A DNA stretch of 64,000 bases from Rhabdophis nuchalis. Lineage: Eukaryota; Chordata; Lepidosauria; Squamata; Natricidae. This document shows, piece by piece, positions 54,860-64,000 of the stretch. The stretch's first letter is position 1. Each line of letters starts with the position of its first letter. A model generated the notes under the pieces. The model saw nothing but the letters and a program-made list of their open reading frames with translations. It did no database searches and was not told where the DNA came from. Location: positions 44,701,110 through 44,765,109 of the forward strand of contig CM077647.1 of assembly GCA_039707465.1 (NCBI GenBank), read 5' to 3'. Both the position numbers and the translations under genes were made by a program.

Positions 54860-56497
54860 AATAAATTCCAATTACAGGAAGTTGTTAGCAATACAACTTT
54901 AGTGGTTAATACTTTGAAAACAAGTTTTTCCCCTATGTAAAATTCAGCTCTATTTGTGCAAGCATAAATAAAATACAAAAGTACATTGAAACTATGTAAC
55001 TATTTTTAATTCATGTCATCAATTGTCCATTTCATCAAATTAAACATCACCACTTCTAAATATTCATATTAATATGGTTTTTAACCATAGCATAAAGATC
55101 AAAAGCAAAGGGTGGGGAGTGAAATCACCTTGATTTAATTACTGACTTTGTTGGGAAGGTTTTAGTTTATCAATATTTATTCAGATTCCCTATTTATCTA
55201 ATTCTGCCTACTATTTGTCCCTCTTATTGTTAGAACACTGCCAAGTGGAACTAGAATTTACATAATTGAAACAACTTTTTATTTGACAGCATTCATAACC
55301 ACGTTACAAATTCTACATTCAAGCAGAATTAACTGTGCACTTATTTTTGCAGCAAGTAGAAACATGTACTTCTGTTCAGACATCCATTCTCTCACCAATT
55401 ATCTATCTAATAATCAACACGCTTTACACATAACTGTAATTACCACTTCTGCTAGCAGAACTGTCTTAAAGAATTACCTCTTTTACATTTTTAGAAATGC
55501 CACCTTCAAAGAAAAAGCAATCATGATTATGTGACTTAAATATTTCAGTTATTTTTCAGAAAGTACATATTTTGTACAATGAACATTAAATTGACATTGG
55601 ATTTATACCACTTCTTTAGAATTAAATTGATTCTGTAATTATTTTAATTACCAACAAAATTGAAAATTAATTTGTAGCAATTAGAGAACCAACATTTATA
55701 TATTGCCATATTGCTTATCAGCAAACCCATAGTTATTTCTTTTAACATCACACTCATATTTATTTTGGACAATTTTTGGATAGTCACTTGCTTAAGTTCT
55801 AATATTACTGTACATATATTTTCAGTGAGCATAGTCTCAGACTCTCAGTTCAATAAAAGAAAAATACTGTGAACATTCTGTTATTAATAATTAGACATAC
55901 AGTGGTAATTTGAGTGAGGGGAAAAATCTCTCTATGTACATGATTTTATATATACATCTCCCGAACTGCCTTTTGACCTAAAAAGTCCCAAATTTCTATA
56001 TATTTTTTCTCATAATGAAATACCTCTATTTTTTTTAAAAAAACTAAAGCTTAGAGTGAAACAGAAATAAATTAGCAGGAAACATTAAATTGTAATTTGG
56101 CTTACATCCAGACCTTGTTGTACTTTAGCTAGACCTATGCAAATCTATTTAATATGCTTACGTTTTTCTAGGTTGTCTGATGGATTTATTTTAGACATAA
56201 TTAAATCTGCATCTAAATCATTTTCTTGAAAGATGCAGTTTCATACTGCAGATACTGGAAATTGCAGCACGGATAATAGCAAACACACATAATAATATCC
56301 AGATCATCTTTCTCACAGTATAGTTCTTAAAAACAGGAAATTGTGAATTCAAAGAAATACATTGTGCTGTAAACTTTTAGTTACAATTCCTAACTTCTTT
56401 TGAAAGTTTCCATTGGCAAAAATAATGATGCTCTTCAGAGAAAAACCATCTACGTAATGTGGCTGAATTACCCAAGCAGTTAAAACACCAGCTAAAT
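54860..56497. other. No gene recognised
   Basis: AT-rich sequence upstream of the LINE nest; searched for further CRPPA exons without success. A 9-base motif at its right edge (56498-56506) is the target duplication of the nest. Confidence 0.35.
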
Positions 56498-57176
56498 TTA
56501 CTATTTGTATTTGTATTTATTAAATTTATATACCGCACCTTCTCCCTACTGGGACTCAGGGCGGTGTACAGGCAGGTAAAAATCGATAATATAAAACATT
56601 AAATACATTACAAATACATTAAATAGTTGGCCTGTCCTAAAACCCCTACTAAAACCCCTGCTAAAACAAATTAAAAACTACGCCAGGCCGGCCGCACGAA
56701 ATAAATAGGTCTTCAAGGCCTGACGGAAAAGGCGTAGGTCGGTGATCATCCGTAGGTCAGGGGGTAGGTCATTCCAGAGGGCAGCAGCTGCCACAGAAAA
56801 GGCTCTCCCCCTGGGGGTCGCCAGACAACATTGTTTAGCTGACGGCACCCTCTCAGTGGGAGCGAACTGGACGGTGGGAGGTATTTGGTAGCAGGAGGCG
56901 GTCTTGAAGATAACCAGGTCCCTTGCCATGGAGCGCTTTAAAGGTGGTTACTAATATCTTGAAGCACACTCGGAAAGCCACAGGCAGCCAGTGCGGCTCG
57001 TACAGGAGAGGTGTCACGTGGGAGCATCTAGAAGCTCCCAGAATCCCCCGCGCAGCCGCATTCTGAACTAACTGGAGCCTCCGGGTGCACCTTAAGGGAA
57101 GCCCCATGTAGAGAGCATTGCAATAGTCCAGACGGGAGGTGACGAGGGCTTAGGTGACCGTGTGTAGAGCAACACA

Positions 57177-57199
57177 TTTACTAACACATTGTTAGTAAA
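57177..57199. repeat. 10-bp hairpin at D 5' junction
   Basis: TTTACTAACA, loop CAT, TGTTAGTAAA: perfect stem exactly where D meets its target. The right arm belongs to L2 sequence; the left looks like fold-back filler. Confidence 0.8.
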
Positions 57200-57471
57200 T
57201 TATCGTCCGGTCTCCAACCTTCACTTCTTGGCAAAGGTTGTAGAGAGTGTAGTGGCTCAACAGTTTCCTCGGCACCTGGAGGAAATGGTTTATCTGGACC
57301 CGTGCCAGTCCGGCTTCCGGCCAGGACACAGCACTGAGACGGCATTGGTCGCATTGGTAGATGATCTCTGGAGGGCCAGAGGGCCAGAGATGGGGGTTGT
57401 TCCTCCATCCTGGTCCTATTAGATCTCTCGGCGGCTTTTGATACCATCGATCACTACTGCAAGAGATAAGG

Positions 57472-58434
57472 ATGGTAAGAGAGAGTATGGAGCGGAAAAT
57501 TGAAAACATAGAACAAAGACTAGAGGCAAAAATGGAAAATACAGAGCGGAGGTTAGAGGCAAAACTAGAAGCACTCGATAAGAAAATAGAGAATATTGAA
57601 ACTAAAACAGCCTTGACAGAAGGGAAAATGGAAAAGATACAGCAATGGATGATAAAACAGGAAGAAGCTATGGAAAAACAAGAAAAGTCCATAAATGAGA
57701 TGAAAGGAAGATTGGACAAAAACGATGAAAAAGAGGAAGAGTTGGATTCCAGGCTGAGCAATATGGAAAAAGAGAGTATGGGACTAGGATGGGAAACAGA
57801 CAAGGCTGAATATTTTCTAAGGTTCCAAAATGTTATTGAGGAGAAAGGAGAGGACCTCCCTATAATAATATCAGAAATGTTAACAGAGATATTAGAAACT
57901 CCACAGGAATTAGTACGGGATGGAATAGATGATGCGTTCAGAGTGAATACGAGCTATGCGACCAGAAATGCATTACCAAGAGAAATACATGTAAGGTTCA
58001 CTAAAAAGATCCTGAGATTTCAAATATTACAGAAAACAAGAGACAAAAAACTGGAATATAAAGGAAAGGAAATCACAGTGTTAAAGCAAATCCCAAGAAA
58101 AGTGAGGGAAAAGAGAAGAGGATACCAGTTTCTATCTACATTTTTGATAAGAAAAGGAACCCAGTTTAGATGGCTCATACCGGAAGGTTTGATATTTACA
58201 TGGGAAGGGCAGAGATATAGATTAGATACTATACAAAAAGCAGAAGAGTTTTACAGAAGACATGTCAATGGAACGACTGAGAAAGAGCATTCATTGTTAA
58301 TAAGATCAGAGGGACCATTAGAAGGCGCAGTAGGTGGAGTGGTCACAGAAGAAGAGGCTATACCAGGACCGGAAACTAGAGGACAGAGAGAAATAAGAAC
58401 AACTAGAGCTATAAATCCTCAATATAAAACATAA
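57472..58434 (+). CDS. L1 ORF1p
   Basis: 320 residues, uninterrupted; RNA-binding chaperone of the L1 ribonucleoprotein. Residues 1 to about 100 form a heptad-rich coiled coil for trimerisation (IENIEQRLEAKMENTERRLE). An RRM-like region starts at about 113 (YFLRFQNVIEEKGEDLP), and the C-terminal domain spans about 168-255 (LPREIHVRFTKK; IPRKVREKRRGYQFL; FRWLIPEGLIFTWEG). The length is near normal for vertebrate L1 ORF1p, so little of the N-terminus is missing. ORF2 starts 7 bp after its stop. Confidence 0.85.
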   Translation: MVRESMERKIENIEQRLEAKMENTERRLEAKLEALDKKIENIETKTALTEGKMEKIQQWMIKQEEAMEKQEKSINEMKGRLDKNDEKEEELDSRLSNMEKESMGLGWETDKAEYFLRFQNVIEEKGEDLPIIISEMLTEILETPQELVRDGIDDAFRVNTSYATRNALPREIHVRFTKKILRFQILQKTRDKKLEYKGKEITVLKQIPRKVREKRRGYQFLSTFLIRKGTQFRWLIPEGLIFTWEGQRYRLDTIQKAEEFYRRHVNGTTEKEHSLLIRSEGPLEGAVGGVVTEEEAIPGPETRGQREIRTTRAINPQYKT

Positions 58435-58441
58435 AAAAGAT

Positions 58442-59230
58442 ATGGAACAAAACTCAATTTTCTCAGTTAATATAAATGGACTTAACTCCCCAGTTAAAAG
58501 AAAAAAAGTATTGCAGAAACTAGAAAAAATAAAAACACAAATCATTTGTTTACAAAACACACATATTCGAAAGAAAGATGCGTATTTATTAATACAACCC
58601 AACCTTGGGGAAAAAATTTCCTCATTGGCAGACTTTAAAAAAAGAGGTGTGGTTATCTACGTTAAAGATAACATACCAACCAAGCAAATCTATGCAGATG
58701 AAGATGGAAGGATCTTGATGATTGAAATTACGGACAATAACAAAAAAATACTCTTAATAGCAATCTATGCACCTAATGAGAAACAGGATGAATTTTTTAA
58801 GAAACTACATGAAAAGATTCTGGAGTTAGAATATGCAGACATTTGCATGACAGGAGACTTTAACGGAATTCCAAACCAAAGTAGAGACTATAAAGCAACT
58901 AGGACGTCTAAAATAAAAAGAAAAATATTACCGAAGTCCTTTTTTAAGATGGCAGATGAAATGAATTTAAAAGACATATGGAGAGAAAGAAATCCAAATA
59001 AAGAACAATACACGTATTATTCTTATAGACACTTATCATTCTCAAGGATAGATATGATTTGGCTCTCTTCAGAGTTAAGTGACCTAGTTCAAGAAGTGGA
59101 AATAGAAGCCAGTACTTGGGCAGACCACAATCCAATGATAATTAAATGGAAAGGGTCAAAGATTAGATCCAGATGGACATTAAATAATACAATATTGAAA
59201 GAGAAAAACTTCATAAATAAAATGAACTGA
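58442..59230 (+). pseudogene. L1 ORF2 endonuclease domain
   Basis: AP-endonuclease-like domain that nicks target DNA for L1. Residues: SVNING (8-13), CLQNTH (36-41), AIYAPNEKQ (107-115), TGDFNGIP (137-144), SRIDMIWLS (201-209), ADHNPM (227-232). The glutamate of the usual QETH motif is Asn at residue 39, which should abolish metal binding, and the SDH motif reads ADH. The frame stops at 59228-59230; ORF2 continues in another phase. Confidence 0.88.
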
Positions 59231-59791
59231 GAAAGAAAAAGAACTGAGGTGTTACTTTAAAGAAAACAAAAAAGAAGATACATCTATTCAGAATACATGG
59301 GATGCAATGAAAGCAGTTACTAGAGATTTAATAATAGATTATACAAGAAAAAGAAATAAAGAGAAAAGAGGGCTAGGGAAAAGATTAGAGAAGGAATATA
59401 AAACACTGGAAAAAGAACTACAGAAATTACCACAGAGAAAAGATATTAGAATGAAAATGGATCTAATTAAACATAAAATGGATATTCTAGAAAAAGAAGA
59501 ATTGGCTCAGAAGATAAGATCTGCAAAACAGAATTATTTTGAAAATGCAAATAAACCTGGAAGATGGTTGGCGTATAAATTAAAGAAAGAAAGAGAGGCA
59601 AGGAAGATTCAACAATTAAAAAATGAACAAGGACAAATACATTATTTAAATAAGGAAAAAAAAATTATTCAGGAATATTATACAAAACTATACGAAAAAG
59701 AAAACATACTAGAACAGGATGTTAAAAACTACTTACAAGAGGCAAACCTCCCGGTTATATCGGATGACAGTAGAAAGATAGTAAATGCACA
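59231..59791 (+). pseudogene. L1 ORF2 linker, frameshifted continuation
   Basis: After the 59230 stop the ORF2 linker continues in the frame of 59307 (TWDAMKAVTRDLIIDYTRKR; AKQNYFENANKPGRWLAYKL; KIIQEYYTKLYEKEN), matching the stretch between endonuclease and RT. It ends abruptly at DSRKIVNAQ where L2 resumes, in a different frame from the L2 RT, so no fusion protein forms. Confidence 0.82.
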
Positions 59792-59800
59792 GGTATCCTA

Positions 59801-60691
59801 TTGCATCGACTGGAGGGGTTGGGGGTGAGGGGCACCGTTCTACGGTGGATCTCCTCCTACCTCTCCGGTCGATCGCAATTTGTGTTGGCAGGAGGGCAGA
59901 GGTCAACCTCGAGACCCCTCACATGTGGGGTGCCTCAGGGGTCAGTCCTCTCACTGCTCCTGTTCAACACTTATATGAAGCCACTGGGTGAGGTCATCCG
60001 TGGTTTTGGGCTAGAGTACCACCTGTACGCAGAAGACACCCAGCTGTACATATCTACCCCAAACCACCCCAATGATGCCGTCGAAATGATGTCCCGGTGT
60101 CTAGAAGAAGTGCGGGTTTGGATGGGAAGGAACAGACTCAGACGTAACCTGTCCAAGACCGAGTGGCTGTGGTTTCCGGTGTCCCGGTACAACCAGTTTA
60201 TTCTATCACTGGCCATCAGGGGTGAACATCTAGCCCCTGTGGATAGGGCACGCAACTTGGGCGTCCTCCTGCATACCCGGCTGTCCATGGAAGATCAAGT
60301 GACAGCCGTGGCCAGGGGGGCGTTCTACCAGGTCCGCCTGGTACGCCAGTTGCGTCCCTTATTGGATCGGGACGCCCTTCGCACAGTCACTCATGCACTC
60401 GTCACATCCCATCTAGACTATTGTAACGCTCTTTACATGGGGCTTCCCTTGAGGTGCACCCGAAGACTACAGCTAGTCCAGAACGCGGCCGCGCAGGCAG
60501 TCCTGGGAGCCTCCAGGTTCTCCCACGTAACACCACTCCTGCGCGAGCTGCACTGGCTGCCTGTGGTCTTTCGGGTGCGCTTCAAGGTGTTGATTACCAT
60601 CTTTAAAGCGCTCCATGGCACGGGACCTAGTTATTTGCGGGATCGCATTCTGCCTCATGCATCCCTGCGGCCGATTCGCTCCCACAGATAG
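59801..60691 (+). pseudogene. L2 'D' reverse transcriptase, 3' part
   Basis: Downstream half of the D reverse transcriptase. Motif [14 protein letters not shown] is present. The active site reads YAEDTQLYI, with the first YADD aspartate changed to Glu. The frame stops at 60689-60691 (HR then TAG) before the AFSV and LWNDLP blocks, which follow in other frames up to about 60860. The first RT half is at 57190-57450, beyond the L1 fragment. Not functional. Confidence 0.85.
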
Positions 60692-61761
60692 GGTCTTCTC
60701 TGGCTGCCGTCCACTAGGCAGTGCCAGCGGGCAATGCCCAGGGGAAGGGCCTTCTCTGTGATGGGGCCGACCCTCTGGAATGACCTACCCCCCCCGAACT
60801 GAGAACAACCACGGACCTCCGCTCCTTCCCCAAAAGCTAAAAACTTACTTTTTTCATCTGGCCGGCCTGACCTAATCTATCCTTCCTAGGTTTGTAATAT
60901 AAATTTTAACTGTTTTAATAGGGATTGCTGGGATTAGTATATAGGGTTTTAAGGTTTTAAGATTTTAAACTTTTAGCGCAGGTAAATTATTTAATTCTAT
61001 TTTAAATATTGTATTGTTGTATTTATATATGTTTTTAAAGTCCTGTGAACCGCCCCGAGTCCCTTTGGGGAGAGGGTGCGGTCTACAAATCAAATCAAAT
61101 AAAAATAAATAAAAAACACAATCCAGAAAGGGGCACAACTGGCGTATCAGGCGAACCTGATAAAAAGCCCCCCTGGCCACAGCTGCCATATGATCTTCTA
61201 AAGACAGCCGCGAGTCCAGGAGGATGGCCAAGTTGCGAGCCCTCTCTGTAGGGGCCAATGACTCGCCCCCATAGCCAGAGATGGCACCAACTGGCTATAT
61301 TGTGACGCCGAAAGCCACAGCCACTCGGTTTGGAGGGGTTGAGTCAGAGCCTGTTTCTCCCCATCCAGACTCGCACGGCCTCCAGACACCGGAACATCAC
61401 TTCCACGGCATTGTTGGGGTGGTCCGGGGTAGAGATGTACAGCTGAGTATCATCAGCGTACTGATGGAACTCTACCCCGAAATAAATAAATAATAAATAA
61501 ATAAATAATTTAATTTATAACCCGCTCTCTCTCCCCGAAGGGACTCGAGGTGGGGCACAGGGAAATTAAAAATGCATATAAAACTACAGACAATACAATA
61601 TTTAAAAAGAATTAAACTAAACCCTGCGCTAAATTCCCATGTAAAACTAAAACAAACCCCTAAAAATCCCTAAAAACAGTTAAGTTATCCCAAGCCGGCC
61701 AAGCAAAAGAAGTGTGCTTTTAATTTTTGACGGACGGAGCGGAGGTCCGTAGTTGTTCTAA

Positions 61762-62537
61762 TTTATTTATTTATTTATTTATTTATTTGAATTTATACCC
61801 CGCCCTTCTCGTTAGGACCCAGGGCGGCGCACAGGCATTATCTAAAAACCACAATAAATACAATATACAACATTAAAATATATTAAATTATTTACCCGTG
61901 CTAAAACCCATATTTAAAAAACCCTACCAAATTATAATTTATGTATAAAAGTCAGAACGGGGGGCTATCCTAGGCCGGCTTGTTGGAATAAATGCATCTT
62001 GAGACGTTGGCGAAAGAGGCGGAGGTCCGAGGTAGTGCGAAGGTCGGGGGGTAGGTCGTTCCAGAGGGCCGGGCCCGCCACAGAGAAGGCTCTTCCCCTG
62101 GGTGTCGCCAGCCGGCATTGCCCAGCCGACGGCACCCGGAGAAGGCCCTCTCTGTGGGAGCGGACCGGACGAAGAGATGTATGGGGCAGGAGGCGGTCTC
62201 ATATATAGCTAGGCCCCGAGCCATGGAGCGATTTAAAGATGGTGGTCAACACCTTGAAGCACACTCGAAAGGCCAGTGGCAGCCAGTGCAGCTCGCGCAG
62301 GAGAGGTGTTACGTGGGCTTGCCTTGAGGCACCCATAACCACCCGCGCGGCCGCATTCTGCACTAACTGTAGCTTTTGAGTGCACCTTGGGAGCCCCATG
62401 TAGAGAGCGTTACAGTAATCCAGCCGAGATGTCACAAGCGCTTGAGTGACTGTGTGAAGGGCCCCCCGGTCCAGTAAGGGGCGCAACTGGCGTATCAGGC
62501 GAACCTGATAGAACGCCCCCCTGGCCACGGCCGCCAT
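61762..62537 (-). mobile_element. L2 'B', inserted in A
   Basis: Minus-strand L2 3' fragment starting at [18 protein letters not shown] and ending in a 3' UTR with CGCCCTGGGTCCTAACGAG and an (AAAT)n tail at about 61762-61788. Same subfamily as the element at 1-1885. Target duplication too short to resolve. Confidence 0.85.
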
Positions 62538-63534
62538 ATCGGGGGGAAGGTCATTCCAGAGGGTCAGCCCTGCCACAGAGAAGGCCTTTACCCTGGGCAT
62601 CGCCCGCTGGCACAGCCTAGTGGACGGCACCCGGAGAAGTCCCTCTCTGTGGGAGCGAATCGGCCATAGGGATGTATGGGGCAGAATGCGATCCCGCAGA
62701 TAACTAGGTCCCGTGCCATGGAGCGCTTTAAAGATGGTAACCAACACCTTGAAGCGCACCCGAAAGATGACAGGCAGCCAATGCAGCTCACGCAGGAGCG
62801 GTGTTACATGGGAAAACCTAGAGGTTCCCATAATTGCCCGCGCGGCTGCATTCTGAACAAGCAGAAGTCCTCGGGTGCACCTCAAGGGGAGCCCCATGTA
62901 GAGAGCACTGCTGTAGTCCAGTTGGGATGTCACAAGAGCATGAGTGACTGTGCAAAGGGCACCCTGGTCCAGTAGGGGACGCAACTGGCGGACCAGGCGA
63001 ACCTGGTAAAATGCCCTCCTGGCTACGGCTGTCACTTGATTTTCCATGGACAGCCGTGCATCAAGGAGGATGCCCAAGTTGCGTGCCCCATTCACGGGGG
63101 CTAGATGTTTGCCCCCTATGGCCAGTGATGGAGTCAACCGGGATGCCGGGAACCACAGCCACTCGGTCTTGGACGGGTTGAGTCTGAGTCTGTTCCCTCC
63201 CATCCAGGCCCGCACGGCTTTCAGGCACTGGCACATCACCTCTAAGGCATCGTTGGGGTGGTTTGGGGTAGATATTCTCTACCCCAAAACCACGGATGAT
63301 CTCGCCCAGCGGCTTCATATATGTGTTGAACAGGAGAGGCGAGAGGACCGACCCCTGAGGCACCCCACAAGTGAGGGGTCTCGAGGTCGACCTCTGCTCT
63401 CCTGCCAACACAAATTGCGATCGACCGGAGAGGTAGGAGGAGAACCACCGCAACACGGTGCCCCTCACCCCCAACCCCTCCAGCCGATGCAATAGGATAC
63501 CATGGTCGATGGTATCAAAAGCCGCTGAGAGGTC
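62538..63534 (-). pseudogene. L2 'A' reverse transcriptase, partial
   Basis: From [20 protein letters not shown] through [13 protein letters not shown] to [17 protein letters not shown], where B interrupts. A frameshift/deletion at about 63275 removes the YADD active site (GFGVENIYPKPPQ in place of the YADDTQLYI block). The end of the ORF (TTDLRS-type) lies at 61690-61760. Confidence 0.8.
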
Positions 63535-63620
63535 TGAGAAATCACTTTGAGAAATCACGGATGATCTCACCCAGCCGCTTCATATTAATGTTGAACAGAT
63601 TACTAAACAGATTACTATTT

Positions 63621-63910
63621 ACTAAAAAATAGATGACTATGAAAAAATTATGATTTTTCATGACTGCAAAAGAATCAAAACACAAATACGAGCAAATACA
63701 ACCCAGAATACTATTATCTGAGAATGAGGGAAGTGGCCTGGTGGATTGCAGTTGCATCCAAGTTGTTGTGTTGGCCTCTTTGACACATGAGGTATTAGCC
63801 TCTACTCATGAGACCATTCCTGGACTCAAAAATGTTGAACAATTATCATCCCATTTCTAATTTTTTTTTAATATTACAATTACAGAGCACTGAAACAAGG
63901 GATTATTTAT
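63621..63910. other. No gene recognised
   Basis: AT-rich unique-looking sequence between the LINE nest and the next L2. Confidence 0.35.
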
Positions 63911-64000
63911 ACCCCCCGACCTTCGCACTATCTCGGACCTCCGCCTCTTCCGCCAACGTCTTAAGACGTATCTATTCCAACAAGCCGGCCTAGGATAGCC
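63911..64000 (+). mobile_element. L2 LINE fragment running off the window
   Basis: Begins at the PPDLRT codons (CCCGACCTTCGCACTATCTC) and continues to FQQAGLG at the edge; same subfamily as the element at 1-1885. Confidence 0.8.

Larger units (their letters stand above)
57451..59791 (+). mobile_element. L1 fragment inside L2 'D'
   Basis: Contains L1 ORF1 and the first 60% or so of the endonuclease-to-RT part of ORF2, but no RT motifs, 3' UTR or poly(A), and no target duplication. L2 'D' stops at ATACCATCGA (57441-57450) and resumes GGTATCC (59792); only CCAT of the normal L2 sequence is lost. Confidence 0.88.
57177..61114 (+). mobile_element. L2 'D', inserted in C
   Basis: Plus-strand L2 flanked by AACACA (57171-57176, 61115-61120). 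Starts just before the NYRPVSNL codons; the 3' end has CCGCCCCGAGTCCCTTTGGG and an A-rich tail. Its RT is split at IDH by an L1 fragment (57451-59791). Confidence 0.88.
61484..63550 (-). mobile_element. L2 'A', inserted in C
   Basis: Minus-strand L2 of the same subfamily as 32718-34436, 5'-truncated at the LLDLSAAFD codons (63534). The 3' end has CTCGAGTCCCTTCGGGG and an (AAATA)n tail meeting C at 61483. Flanked by GAAAT (61479-61483, 63551-63555), with a 16-bp filler repeating GAGAAATCAC at the 5' junction. Split by element B. Confidence 0.85.
56507..63611 (-). mobile_element. L2 'C', outer host of the LINE nest
   Basis: A minus-strand L2 in three pieces: about 63598-63551 (near KPLGEIIRG), 61478-61121 (YADD region to YQVRLIRQL) and 57170-56507 (TVT region to the 3' end). 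The pieces join without loss across the two inserts. TTACTATTT at 56498-56506 and 63612-63620 is its probable target duplication; a 13-bp filler that repeats ACAGATTACT sits at the 5' junction. Confidence 0.85.

Noticed and set aside
54860..56497. Possible upstream CRPPA exons
   Set aside because: Looked for an HDAVRPF-type motif on the minus strand with flanking splice sites; none was found.

Overview
The window is vertebrate nuclear DNA, most likely from a squamate reptile and probably a snake. The evidence is a tRNA-derived SINE with a Bov-B-like 3' half (Sauria SINE type), CR1, L2 and L1 LINEs, hAT, Tc1/mariner and Helitron elements side by side, an AT-rich background and long TAGG/GAGA satellites. 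The species is inferred from repeat content only.

One host gene is visible. Eight consecutive minus-strand exons between 49710 and 25706 encode the C-terminal 269 residues of CRPPA (ISPD, D-ribitol-5-phosphate cytidylyltransferase). They total 810 bp and read in one continuous frame through matching splice phases. The exons for the N-terminal nucleotide-binding half are not seen and must lie beyond the right edge. No other host gene could be supported.

Left part (1-25 kb, downstream of CRPPA): an L2 LINE (1-1885 and 9617-9659) is split by an endogenous retrovirus (1886-9616). The provirus has 537-bp LTRs that differ at 8 positions by eye, a GAAGGG target duplication and a tRNA-Trp-like primer site. 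It keeps a Gag N-terminus, the integrase C-terminus, a signal-peptide/Ig-like segment and two successive transmembrane segments, all interrupted. A 2.35-kb palindromic TIR transposon (6103-8454) sits inside its env region. Further right are MITEs, SINEs, a CR1 relic, an unclassified AT-rich element and two hAT elements with perfect 8-bp duplications (22003-22661, 23621-24705).

Middle part (25-50 kb, CRPPA exons and introns): the introns hold a 3.3-kb hAT-like element (26733-30067) and a truncated second copy (43104-45128). They also hold an L2 copy with an open reverse transcriptase frame (32718-34436) inside a split MITE, a third hAT (35720-36822), a Helitron with a duplicated, inverted 5' end (41757-43103) and a probable solo LTR.

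Right part (50-64 kb): two MITEs of one TIR family, one split by a defective Tc1 element (52263-53880), and a Helitron with diagnostic termini (54059-54854). Beyond them lies a nest of L2 copies (56507-63611): one L2 received two other L2s, one of these received a fourth L2, and the other contains an L1 fragment without its own 3' end. The last 90 bases begin another L2.

Across the window, several unrelated non-autonomous DNA transposons carry GC-rich inverted repeats, and the same TAGG/GAGA satellite occurs inside both Helitrons and a MITE. These two patterns, the nested LINEs and the unusual env region are the main points for a second look.
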